Shown piece after piece: positions 1-7,314 of a stretch of DNA of 31,315 bases. Origin of the DNA: Loktanella sp. UBA3435 (GTDB taxonomy: Bacteria > Pseudomonadota > Alphaproteobacteria > Rhodobacterales > Rhodobacteraceae); the NCBI GenBank assembly GCA_002378665.1, contig DFSO01000086.1, positions 1 through 31,315 of the forward strand, read 5' to 3'. The notes under the pieces are model-generated. The model was not told the DNA's origin. It did not search any database and saw nothing but the letters and a program-made list of their open reading frames with translations. Position 1 is the stretch's first letter, and each line of letters opens with the position of its first letter. Made by a program: the position numbers and the translations under genes.

Positions 1-1181
1 GAAGTTGGATTCTGACCGTCATATTCGGTCACGCGGTATGCCCAAGTGTGACTGTCATCGCCGTTGACTTGGATGCGCAGGTCGCGGTCGCCGTCGGTCT
101 GATAGGCAAAGATGATTTCGTCGCCGCTGTCCAATGTGGTCTCGGACAAGGCCACGACGCCAGTGTCGAAATACGACGTTGTGCGGCTATCCCAAGCGCG
201 GACGTCCAGCGTATCGACTTCCGTCCGTGTACTCCGGTCGCCGTTCTCGTCCCACTGCTCAACACGCACGATGCCGTTGTCATAGGTCGTTGTGCGTTCG
301 GATTTCAGGCCATTGGTCGCATAAAAAGTGTCGATGGTTTCCCAATTGCGGGCATCATCGTAGTCGGTCTGTATGATCTCGGTCAAATTGCCGTCGTCGT
401 AGTATTCTACATTTACGACACCATCATCAAACTCAATATAACGTCCTCGCACTTGGCCAGTTACATGAAAATAGGTTTCTTTCACATTCCAATTGAAGGT
501 GTCGTCCCCATCATACCAAATCTTTCTCGTCAAAAGGCCGTCGAGAGACGTCGATGAATAGAACAGACCATTGTCCATCCTGATGGACGAATACATACAG
601 CCATCTTCGGTAATACTGGTAGCTTTTTCCGACCAATCGTATTGATCCCCCCAATCATAAATCCAGTGAGATCCCTGAATTCCGTAGTCTGTCGAAATGA
701 ATTCTTCCGTTTGATCATCATTGACGAGGTGTATGTCGACGGCTCCCCAGTTTAGCGGAAGAACATCGAAATAGTATTCAGCAATGCCCTGAACTATGCC
801 TTCTGAGGTGCGCGTGGTCCAAGAATAGGCATTCTCTAGATCTTCTTCGACGACAGTTACATAGTAAAAGTCTCTGTATGACGCGGTTCTTACGCGACCG
901 TCATCAAATTGGGTTACTTGTTGAACCTCGTTGAAGGTAACTAAATCCGTGGATGTAAATATCGTGGTCCAACCCGTGACATCGTTATGATCGATGCGCA
1001 ATTCCGTCACGATATGATTGTATGAGTATTCACCTTCTGACATCTCATAGGTCTGTGAAATCTCGATGCCATTGTCATAGACTATATTCGAGGCAACCAG
1101 CACACCGTTTTCGTCAAACTCTTGAACACGGGTATCCCAGCTAAACTGGTTGTCAGTGTCAACTTGTGTCGTGATGGGCAT
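1..1181 (-). CDS. Tandem-repeat protein with ~50-residue W/D/G repeats (C-terminus outside window)
   Basis: An uninterrupted reading frame runs from an ATG at 1181 to the left edge (393 codons) with no stop; I translated all but its last 60 codons codon by codon. A GAGGAA ribosome-binding site lies about 9 bases upstream. The protein has no signal peptide or membrane segment and is rich in Asp, Thr, Tyr and Trp. Trp residues recur about every 48-50 residues (two intervals are longer, 56 and about 64). Each unit has the rough pattern W-(D/E)-x-(R/K)-x-T, then a turn with N-G or T-G, then (Y/F)-D-(N/D)-G, then Y-D-x-G and a D-rich stretch before the next W. I do not recognise a named domain. 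Similar acidic repeats precede RTX calcium-binding repeats in some Rhodobacteraceae type I-secreted proteins, and the lack of a Sec signal fits that, but this is inference. The C-terminal part, which would decide it, is outside the window. Confidence 0.8.
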   Translation of the reverse strand, partial: MPITTQVDTDNQFSWDTRVQEFDENGVLVASNIVYDNGIEISQTYEMSEGEYSYNHIVTELRIDHNDVTGWTTIFTSTDLVTFNEVQQVTQFDDGRVRTASYRDFYYVTVVEEDLENAYSWTTRTSEGIVQGIAEYYFDVLPLNWGAVDIHLVNDDQTEEFISTDYGIQGSHWIYDWGDQYDWSEKATSITEDGCMYSSIRMDNGLFYSSTSLDGLLTRKIWYDGDDTFNWNVKETYFHVTGQVRGRYIEFDDGVVNVEYYDDGNLTEIIQTDYDDARNWETIDTFYATNGLKSERTTTYDNGIVRVEQWDENGDRSTRTEVDTLDVRAWDSRTTSYFDTGVVALSETTLDSGDEIIFAYQTDGDRDLRIQVNGDDSHTWAYRVTEYDGQNPT

Positions 1182-1220
1182 GGCAACAAATTCCTCATAT
1201 TTTTTGTCTTAATTCGTTGA

Positions 1221-1249
1221 TTTTTATTGAAACCACCCCACAAAAACAA
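1221..1249 (-). promoter_or_regulatory. Possible sigma-70 promoter of the repeat-protein gene
   Basis: On the minus strand a TTGTTT hexamer (1249-1244) is separated by 17 bases from TAAAAA (1226-1221), about 40 bases before the start codon at 1181. The surrounding AT-rich sequence is unlike the flanking coding DNA. Matches to consensus are partial, so this is tentative. Confidence 0.3.
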
Positions 1250-1292
1250 CCCACAGATGTGGAAACAATCGGATCCCCTGCCCCAGCACACG

Positions 1293-1321
1293 AAAAAGCC
1301 CGCCTGAGTGCTCAGACGGGC
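1293..1321 (-). terminator. Rho-independent terminator of the rpsB-tsf operon
   Basis: Inverted arms at 1298-1308 and 1311-1321 form an 11-bp GC-rich stem with one mismatch and a tight loop. Read on the minus strand, the stem is followed by five T residues (A-run at 1293-1297 on the plus strand). It lies 25 bases past the tsf stop and separates tsf from the repeat-protein gene. Confidence 0.85.
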
Positions 1322-1346
1322 CTTTGAACTGTTGCCTAGGTTAGGC

Positions 1347-2219
1347 TTAGTTCTTCATTTTTGCCACTTCAGCTGCGAAATCTTCTTTTACAACTTCGAT
1401 GCCTTCGCCCACCTCGATGCGCGAGAAGCCAGTGATCACAACGCCAGCTTCAGCAGCAGCTGCGCCAACAGTCAGGTCTGGGTTAACAACGAATTGCTGA
1501 TTGAGCAAAGTGATTTCAGCCATGTATTTCTGCATACGGCCAACGATCATTTTCTCGATCACGGCGTCTGGCTTGCCAGATTCACGTGCGATCTCGATCT
1601 GAACGCTCTTCTCTTTTTCAACAACTGCTGGGTCAAGATCTGCTTCGGACAAGGACACTGGGTTCACAGCAGCGATGTGCATGGCAACCTGTCGGCCGAA
1701 TGCTTCGTTGTCGCCAGTCATCGCAACCAGAACGCCGATGTTGCCCATGTCTGTGGCAGCAGCATTGTGCACATAGGACACAACTGTTTCGCCTTCGAGT
1801 GTCGCCATACGGCGCACGGACATGTTCTCACCGATGATCGCAATTGCGTCTGTTACAGCTTGCTCAACTGTCTTGCCGCCCATGTCAGCCGCTTTGAGTG
1901 CGTCGGTATCGCCAACGGTCAAAGCAACGTTTGCGATTTTCGCAACCATAGCTTGGAAGTCAGAGTTCTTCGCAACAAAGTCGGTCTCGGAGTTCACTTC
2001 AACAGCGATACCCTTGCCACCAGAAACAGCAACGGCAACAAGGCCTTCTGCAGCTGTACGGCCAGATTTTTTCGCAGCTTTTGCTAGGCCCTTGGTGCGC
2101 AGCCAGTCAACGGATGCTTCCATGTCGCCATTGTTTTCAGTCAACGCTTTTTTAGCGTCCATCATGCCTGCGCCAGTGCTGTCGCGCAGTTCTTTTACCA
2201 TTGCAGCGGTAATTGCCAT
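1347..2219 (-). CDS. tsf: Translation elongation factor Ts
   Basis: EF-Ts is the cytoplasmic guanine nucleotide exchange factor that recycles EF-Tu-GDP. The 290-residue protein has normal length for an alphaproteobacterial EF-Ts. The N-terminal UBA-like domain is clear (MAITAAMVKELRDSTGAGMM), followed by DAKKAL and the family signature TDFVAKN near residues 79-85, which lies in the EF-Tu-contacting region. The start is supported by GGAGAG five bases upstream of the ATG. The gene follows rpsB with a 78-base gap, the classic rpsB-tsf arrangement, and is followed by an intrinsic terminator, so it is most likely the last gene of that operon. Nothing is unusual in the protein. Confidence 0.98.
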   Translation of the reverse strand: MAITAAMVKELRDSTGAGMMDAKKALTENNGDMEASVDWLRTKGLAKAAKKSGRTAAEGLVAVAVSGGKGIAVEVNSETDFVAKNSDFQAMVAKIANVALTVGDTDALKAADMGGKTVEQAVTDAIAIIGENMSVRRMATLEGETVVSYVHNAAATDMGNIGVLVAMTGDNEAFGRQVAMHIAAVNPVSLSEADLDPAVVEKEKSVQIEIARESGKPDAVIEKMIVGRMQKYMAEITLLNQQFVVNPDLTVGAAAAEAGVVITGFSRIEVGEGIEVVKEDFAAEVAKMKN

Positions 2220-2254
2220 GTTAACTCTCCATTACGGAATTTAAATTGGGTCGA

Positions 2255-2273
2255 GGCAGGGTTCACCCCTGCC
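2255..2273 (-). other. Intercistronic hairpin between rpsB and tsf
   Basis: A perfect 7-bp GC-rich inverted repeat (GGCAGGG at 2255-2261, CCCTGCC at 2267-2273, 5-base loop) sits in the 78-base rpsB-tsf spacer. No U-run follows on the minus strand, so it is not a canonical terminator. It could be an attenuating or mRNA-stabilising element setting the ratio of S2 to EF-Ts; that role is inferred. Confidence 0.5.
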
Positions 2274-2297
2274 CCGTATCAGTTTTGCGAAAACAGC

Positions 2298-3059
2298 TTA
2301 CTGCTGTTCAGCAGCAACAACTTCTTCTGCGAACTCTTCCATCGCGCCCATGTCAACGCCAGCGGCGCCAAGCTGAGCCTGCATGCCGTCGAGGGCTGCA
2401 CGTGCTGCGAGGTCAGTGTAAAGCGCGATTGCGCGTGCCGCATCGTCGTTGCCTGGGATGATGTAATCAACGCCATCTGGGGAACAGTTTGTGTCAACGA
2501 TAGCGATCACAGGAATGCCGAGCTTTTTCGCTTCAAGGATTGCGAGGTCTTCTTTGTTGACGTCGATGACGAACAACAGGTCAGGAACGCCGCCCATTTC
2601 GCGGATACCGCCCAAGGAAGCTTGCAATTTGCCCTGCTCACGCTCCATGCCAAGACGCTCTTTCTTGGTCAAACCTGCGAAACCGTTCTCGGAAGCCTCG
2701 TCAATCGCCTTCAGACGGTTGATGGACTGGGAAACAGTCTGCCAGTTTGTGAGTGTGCCGCCGAGCCAGCGGTGGTTCATGTAGAACTGTGCGCAACGCT
2801 CTGCCGCATCAGCAACAGGCTTTTGCGCCTGACGCTTTGTGCCAACAAAAAGAACGCGGCCGCCCTTTGCGACTGTGTCGCGGATAACCTGCAAAGCTTC
2901 AGCAAGCATTGGAACTGTTTGTGTCAGGTCCATGATGTGAATGCCGTTGCGGCTACCGTAAATGTGGTTTTGCATCTTTGGGTTCCAGCGCGCTGTCTGG
3001 TGGCCAAAGTGAACGCCTGCTTCAAGCAATTGGCGCATGGTGAACTCTGGAAGAGCCAT
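2298..3059 (-). CDS. rpsB: 30S ribosomal protein S2
   Basis: S2 binds the 16S rRNA head-body junction of the small subunit and helps recruit S1. The 253-residue protein begins MALPEFTMRQLLEAGVHFGHQTARWNPKM in one uninterrupted stretch, including the S2 signature GVHFGHQTxRWNPKM. It also contains FVGTKRQA (around residue 70), MNHRWLGGTLTNW (around residue 94) and the late signature PDLLFVIDVNKE. An AAGGAA ribosome-binding site lies seven bases before the ATG. It is the first gene of the rpsB-tsf operon and has a GC-rich, hairpin-forming leader upstream. In other bacteria S2 autoregulates this operon through its leader; whether that holds here is not shown by the sequence. Confidence 0.99.
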   Translation of the reverse strand: MALPEFTMRQLLEAGVHFGHQTARWNPKMQNHIYGSRNGIHIMDLTQTVPMLAEALQVIRDTVAKGGRVLFVGTKRQAQKPVADAAERCAQFYMNHRWLGGTLTNWQTVSQSINRLKAIDEASENGFAGLTKKERLGMEREQGKLQASLGGIREMGGVPDLLFVIDVNKEDLAILEAKKLGIPVIAIVDTNCSPDGVDYIIPGNDDAARAIALYTDLAARAALDGMQAQLGAAGVDMGAMEEFAEEVVAAEQQ

Positions 3060-3157
3060 GTTGGTATTCCTTTTCCGGTTTTAACCAAGGACGGAGGGTG
3101 AAGGCGCAGAATGCGACAACCGGTGGATTATTTGGGATTTCTCCCCAAGTAACCCGC

Positions 3158-3207
3158 CCCCGTCTGGGGATTTCGTGCCGCCCCTTTAGCTGCAGTTTTG
3201 GGGCGGC
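3158..3207 (-). promoter_or_regulatory. Structured rpsB leader (two GC-rich hairpins)
   Basis: The 178-base region before rpsB holds a perfect 8-bp inverted repeat (GCCGCCCC at 3177-3184, GGGGCGGC at 3200-3207, 15-base loop). In transcript order a second short hairpin follows (CCCC 3158-3161, GGGG 3166-3169). Neither has a following U-run on the minus strand, so they look like mRNA leader structure rather than terminators. Autoregulation by S2 is inferred only from operon identity. The same region could serve as the 3' end of the upstream hupE-like transcript. Confidence 0.4.
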
Positions 3208-3237
3208 GCAAGTCTAGATAGCAAATTGCGCCGTTAT

Positions 3238-4578
3238 CTAAAGAAATACCCTCTCAATGAACCAATATGCGCCGACAAAGGCGATGGCCGCAGAGGCAGG
3301 GATCGCCACGAGGCGGCGGAAGGCCGCGACGTGGTCGCGCAACTGGATGGAGCCCACGCAAAGCACAAAGATCACCAGTAGCGGTGCCGCAAAGAGCCAG
3401 ACTGGTGCTTCCATCGCATCAACCAAACCGATCGGGTTCAACCAGATCAAAGCAGCCGCCGTCGCGATCAACACGCCGTAAAGCACAAAACCTTGCGACG
3501 CTTCATTCTCGCCGCGATCCACCCGCAATGCTTGCCAAACGCACAAGAACATCACGATGATCACCGCCAATTGGCCCAGTTCGACACCGATGTTAAACCC
3601 GATCAGCGCAGGCACAAAGGACGCTTCTGGCAAGCCAAACTCGGCCAGCACAGAGGCAAAGCCAAGCCCGTGCAATAAGCCAAAACCAAAGACAACGAAC
3701 GGACGCCAGCGGCTTAGATTGCTGAGGAAGATATTTTCAACTGCAACATAAACAATCGAGGCGGCAATCAGCGGCTCTACGATGCTACCCGGCAAGACGA
3801 CATAGCCCAACGCGGCGAGCGCCAGCGTGATTGTATGGGCCAGCGTGAACAGCGATATCTGCAACAGCAGTGGACGCATTTTTGACGACAGGAAGAACAG
3901 CCCCAAGACAAACAAAATGTGATCAAGACCTTTCGGCACAATGTGATCAAACCCGACAGGGATATAGCTCACAAATGTTTCCCAGCCCGTCGCCTGCCCG
4001 CCACCTGCCAAAACAATCGGATCAGATAACGCGCCCGCTTCCAAGTACCCGTCATAAGGTGCCTCAACACCCATCTGGCGCAGAACGAGCACGCCGAATT
4101 CTTTGGCCCAGCCAACTTGTACCTCTTTTGAGCCCGCAGGCAATGCCGCCGTGAAGCTGATTTCGGACGCACGTGTGACCTCGATGTCGCCCAAAGGCCC
4201 TACTGCAACACCAATAAGCTCCGGTGTAATCGCCACACCATCAGCCGTAATCGTCATACTCTCGGCCATCTGAGGCCAGAACGTCTGAAAACGCGCTTCC
4301 AACGCCGCAGGCTCCATCGCCCGCAACGCATCATATGTCGATGCTTCTGCGGACAGGGCCGTGTCAGACACATCCGTCATATCAATGCCCGCGATAAAGC
4401 TTTCCAAATTTAGCCGCACATCAAATTGCAACTGATCACCGTCTTGGGTCATATCCGCGATAGAGGGCAAAACCTCATGTGCATAAGCAGATGACAGGGT
4501 TGTAACCCAGATCAGAACGGCGCTTGACAATGCGCGGACAAAAGCCAGTTTGGAGGGTAACGAAAAGGAATGCGACAT
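3238..4578 (-). CDS. HupE/UreJ-family membrane protein with extracytoplasmic N-terminal domain
   Basis: With the start at 4578 the product has 446 residues. A Sec signal peptide ends in SSAYA, giving a predicted mature N-terminus His-Glu-Val at residue 34. A soluble domain of about 170 residues follows, then roughly six to seven membrane segments. The membrane part carries the HupE/UreJ_2 hallmarks GFDHIVPKGLDHILF (about 208-222), LAHTITL (about 246) and LLHGLGFAS (about 301-309). HupE/UreJ proteins are nickel/cobalt permeases or metal-supply accessories; metal specificity cannot be read from sequence. The alternative ATG at 4596 lacks a ribosome-binding site, whereas GAGAG precedes 4578. The gene is head-to-head with the DUF4198 gene, and the two start codons overlap. 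No hydrogenase or urease genes are nearby. Confidence 0.85.
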   Translation of the reverse strand: MSHSFSLPSKLAFVRALSSAVLIWVTTLSSAYAHEVLPSIADMTQDGDQLQFDVRLNLESFIAGIDMTDVSDTALSAEASTYDALRAMEPAALEARFQTFWPQMAESMTITADGVAITPELIGVAVGPLGDIEVTRASEISFTAALPAGSKEVQVGWAKEFGVLVLRQMGVEAPYDGYLEAGALSDPIVLAGGGQATGWETFVSYIPVGFDHIVPKGLDHILFVLGLFFLSSKMRPLLLQISLFTLAHTITLALAALGYVVLPGSIVEPLIAASIVYVAVENIFLSNLSRWRPFVVFGFGLLHGLGFASVLAEFGLPEASFVPALIGFNIGVELGQLAVIIVMFLCVWQALRVDRGENEASQGFVLYGVLIATAAALIWLNPIGLVDAMEAPVWLFAAPLLVIFVLCVGSIQLRDHVAAFRRLVAIPASAAIAFVGAYWFIERVFL

Positions 4579-5374
4579 GCGTAAATTTGCTCTCATATTA
4601 GGTCTTTTGGCGGGTCCGGTCTCGGCCCATGAATTTTGGTTGGAGCCAACCGCCTATCAGGTCCCTTCGGACGGTAGGCTGGTCGCTAATATTGTCAATG
4701 GACAGAATTTTGAGGGGGTGATCTTACCGCTTGTGCCGCAGCGTATCGCAAACTTTGCCAAATTCGCAGGGGACCTCACTGCGATTGTTGAAGGGCGCAC
4801 TGGCGATACCCCTGCCCTTGATAACCCAGCTTTGGCCGAAGGACTAAACGTTGTCGCATATCAGGCCCGCAACGCCACCGTGGATTATGAGAACTGGGAG
4901 AAGTTCCAGAAGTTCCTCACGCACAAAGACCTCGGTGACCAGCTATCCAATCACGAAGCCCGCGGATTACCGTTAGAGGGCTTCAAAGAGGTTTACTCGC
5001 GATACTCCAAGACCTTGATTGGTGTCGGCAACGCAATCGGCGCAGATCGTAGGGTCGGCCTTGAGACCGAAATCCTGGCACTGACCAATCCCTATACAGA
5101 CGACCTCTCGGTTGGGATGCGTGTTCAGGTCTACTATCGCAATGATCTGCGCGCTGACACGCAAGTCGAAGTGTTCGAGAAAGCGCCTGATGAAACGGTC
5201 ATCATCACAACCGTGCGCACCGATGCTGAAGGTATTGCAACCGTGCCAGTCAAATCGGGCTACACCTATATGCTTGATGCCGTCGTTTTGAGAGAGCCTA
5301 GCGATGAGGTCGCCGCAGAAACAGGTGCTGTCTATCAAACCCTTTGGGCAAACTTGACTTTTGCAGCCCCCTGA
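4577..5374 (+). CDS. DUF4198 periplasmic protein, probable metal-uptake accessory
   Basis: The 265-residue protein has a short signal peptide (MRKFALILGLLAGPVSA), predicted to be cleaved before HEFWLEP, so the mature chain would begin with histidine (residue 18). HEFWLEP at the mature start followed by a beta-rich domain is typical of DUF4198, a family linked to nickel/cobalt uptake systems (NikK-like). The C-terminal third looks like a Ig/transthyretin-like beta fold (VQVYYRNDL, TDAEGIATVPV, GYTYMLDAV). The start at 4577 has AAGGA seven bases upstream; an in-frame TTG at 4550 would add nine residues lying inside the divergent gene. Next to a HupE/UreJ-type protein, a role as periplasmic metal chaperone or donor is a reasonable inference. 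The promoter must lie inside the coding part of the divergent gene; a TTGACA occurs at 4524-4529. Confidence 0.8.
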   Translation: MRKFALILGLLAGPVSAHEFWLEPTAYQVPSDGRLVANIVNGQNFEGVILPLVPQRIANFAKFAGDLTAIVEGRTGDTPALDNPALAEGLNVVAYQARNATVDYENWEKFQKFLTHKDLGDQLSNHEARGLPLEGFKEVYSRYSKTLIGVGNAIGADRRVGLETEILALTNPYTDDLSVGMRVQVYYRNDLRADTQVEVFEKAPDETVIITTVRTDAEGIATVPVKSGYTYMLDAVVLREPSDEVAAETGAVYQTLWANLTFAAP

Positions 5375-5410
5375 CTTGCGCTGCCCCCCAACCTGCGCCA
5401 AAAGCGTTCC

Positions 5411-6304
5411 ATGAAGAAAGCACCTGATATTCTTTGCGTGGGCTCTGTCCTTTGGGACGTGATCGGACGCGCCGCCAATCACATGCGTGTGGGTTCTGAC
5501 GTGCCGGGGCGCATCACGCGCTTGCCCGGCGGTGTTGCTATGAACATCGCGATGACCCTGCGCCGTTTTGGTATGACGCCTGCACTTCTGTCGGCCATTG
5601 GGCGCGACGCCGAGGGCGAGGAACTCGTCGCCGAGGCCACCCGTATGGGTCTGGTGACCGATCACCTCTACCGCTCTGATGATCTGCCAACCGACGTCTA
5701 TATGGCGATCGAAGGGGCCAACGGCCTGATTGCGGCAATCGCCGACGCGCACTCGCTTGAGGCCTCAGGCGACAAAATTCTGCGCCCCCTCACCGACGGA
5801 CGCCTTGGATCACTGGACTCTCCGTATAAGGGGACGGTCGCCCTCGACGGTAACCTCACCGAGGACCTCCTGCAAACCATCGCCACCTCACCGCTTTTTG
5901 TGAACGCTGATCTGCGTGTGGCTCCTGCGTCCCCCGGGAAAGCGGCGCGGCTTTTGGCGCTGATGGATCATCCGACGGCGACGATTTACGTGAACTTGGA
6001 AGAGGCGGGCCTACTCTGCCAAACCACGTATGAAACCTCATCCGAAGGCGCTGCCGGTCTGCTCAAACGCGGCGCGCACCGTGTTCTGGTCACCGACGGA
6101 GGTAACGCCGCCGCCGAAGGCACCGCAGGTGACATCATCACCCACACCCCGCCCGCCGTCATGGTCACACGCGTGACAGGGGCAGGCGACACATTCATGG
6201 CGGCCCACATCGCCTCCGAGGCGCAAGGCATGGATCGCGCGTCCGCGCTGACCCGCGCCTCAAACGCCGCCGCAACTTACGTTTCAGGAGAAACACCCCT
6301 ATGA
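5411..6304 (+). CDS. psuK: Pseudouridine kinase (PfkB family)
   Basis: PsuK phosphorylates pseudouridine to pseudouridine 5'-phosphate. The 297-residue chain starts with the PfkB/ribokinase strand (DILCVGSVLWDVIGRA) and has the N-terminal GG signature (GGVAMNIA, 40-47). The C-terminal PfkB signature TRVTGAGDTFMAAH contains the anion hole GAGD at 257-260, with Asp260 as the expected catalytic base. The substrate assignment rests mainly on the neighbour: the ORF overlaps psuG by ATGA (6301-6304), implying translational coupling. No strong ribosome-binding site precedes the ATG. Another PfkB sugar or nucleoside kinase is possible from sequence alone, but the psuG partner makes pseudouridine kinase much more likely. 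Confidence 0.9.
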   Translation: MKKAPDILCVGSVLWDVIGRAANHMRVGSDVPGRITRLPGGVAMNIAMTLRRFGMTPALLSAIGRDAEGEELVAEATRMGLVTDHLYRSDDLPTDVYMAIEGANGLIAAIADAHSLEASGDKILRPLTDGRLGSLDSPYKGTVALDGNLTEDLLQTIATSPLFVNADLRVAPASPGKAARLLALMDHPTATIYVNLEEAGLLCQTTYETSSEGAAGLLKRGAHRVLVTDGGNAAAEGTAGDIITHTPPAVMVTRVTGAGDTFMAAHIASEAQGMDRASALTRASNAAATYVSGETPL

Positions 6305-7218
6305 CGATCCCTATGGTATTCAGCGGCGAAGTCGCAGCCGCCCGCAAATCTGGCACAGCCATTGTGGCGCTTGAGAGCACCATCATCACCCACGGCATGC
6401 CCTTCCCGCAAAACGTGGGAACCGCGCGGATCGTAGAGCAAGACGTGCGCGACGGCGGGGCTACGCCTGCAACAATCGCCGTGATGAATGGCAAACTGCA
6501 TATCGGCCTTGAGGCAGACGAACTCGACAGCCTTGGCCAAGCGCAACACGTCGCTAAACTGTCACGCGCTGATATCGCGGCATGCATCGCCACAGGCGGC
6601 ACTGGGGCCACCACGGTTGCGGCCACGATGATCGCAGCGCAGCTTGCGGGTATCTCCGTCTTTGCCACAGGTGGGATCGGCGGCGTGCACCGCGGCGCGG
6701 AAACCACCTTTGATATATCCGCCGACCTGCACGAATTGGCACGAACCGCCGTAACGGTTGTCGCCGCTGGGGCCAAAGCGATCCTTGATCTTGAGAAAAC
6801 CTTTGAGGTCTTGGAAACCCTCGGCGTGCCCGTCATCGCCTACGGCCAAGACACCCTGCCCGCCTTCTGGTCCGCGACATCTGACATGCCTGCACCCTTG
6901 CGGATGGACACGGCGGCCCAAATCGCCAGCGCCCAAATCATGCGCACGGCCATGGGCCTCGCAGGTGGGCAGTTGATCTGCAACCCGATCCCCAAAGAGG
7001 CGGAAATCGCGGCTGCGGTCCTCGCACCTGTGATTGCCCAAGCGCTCGCAGAAGCCGAAGCACAGAAAATTAGCGCCAAAGCCGTGACACCATTCCTGCT
7101 CGATCGCATCTTCAACCTGACCGAAGGCCGCTCTTTGACGTCAAACATCGCCCTTGTGCGTAACAATGCGCGTTTGGCAGCCGAAATCGCGGCTGAAATG
7201 GTCAAACAACAAGGTTAA
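6301..7218 (+). CDS. psuG: Pseudouridine-5'-phosphate glycosidase
   Basis: PsuG reversibly cleaves the C-C glycosidic bond of pseudouridine 5'-phosphate to uracil and ribose 5-phosphate, using a divalent metal. The 305-residue protein carries the family's highly conserved stretches: ALESTIITHGMPFPQN near the N-terminus (residues 21-36), GTGATTVAATM near residue 100, and FATGGIGGVHRGAETTFDIS near residues 121-140. Length matches the family. With the coupled kinase it makes a complete two-step catabolic route for pseudouridine from RNA turnover. No dedicated nucleoside transporter is seen next to it. Confidence 0.96.
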   Translation: MTIPMVFSGEVAAARKSGTAIVALESTIITHGMPFPQNVGTARIVEQDVRDGGATPATIAVMNGKLHIGLEADELDSLGQAQHVAKLSRADIAACIATGGTGATTVAATMIAAQLAGISVFATGGIGGVHRGAETTFDISADLHELARTAVTVVAAGAKAILDLEKTFEVLETLGVPVIAYGQDTLPAFWSATSDMPAPLRMDTAAQIASAQIMRTAMGLAGGQLICNPIPKEAEIAAAVLAPVIAQALAEAEAQKISAKAVTPFLLDRIFNLTEGRSLTSNIALVRNNARLAAEIAAEMVKQQG

Positions 7219-7314
7219 TGGCGTCGTTGCTAAAGTTGTATGCAACCCTCAGTTTTCAGCTTTGCATGGCCATATGCGGTAAGATATCGCCTTCCCAAAT
7301 TTCGAAAGTTGACG

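Noticed and set aside
1308..2087. Long plus-strand open frame (259 codons)
   Set aside because: It lies antisense to tsf, is Cys/His-rich in an unnatural way and resembles no protein family.
3213..3240. Inverted repeat TAGATA...TATCTA at the end of the hupE-like gene
   Set aside because: Only six AT-rich base pairs with no U-run; too weak to call a terminator.
4973..5752. Minus-strand open frame of 259 codons
   Set aside because: It spans the antisense of two well-supported genes (DUF4198 and psuK) and has no recognisable motif or ribosome-binding site.
7219..7314. Intergenic stretch after psuG
   Set aside because: I looked for a terminator, small gene or RNA; there is no convincing hairpin, and the in-frame upstream start at 7240 would disrupt the signal peptide.
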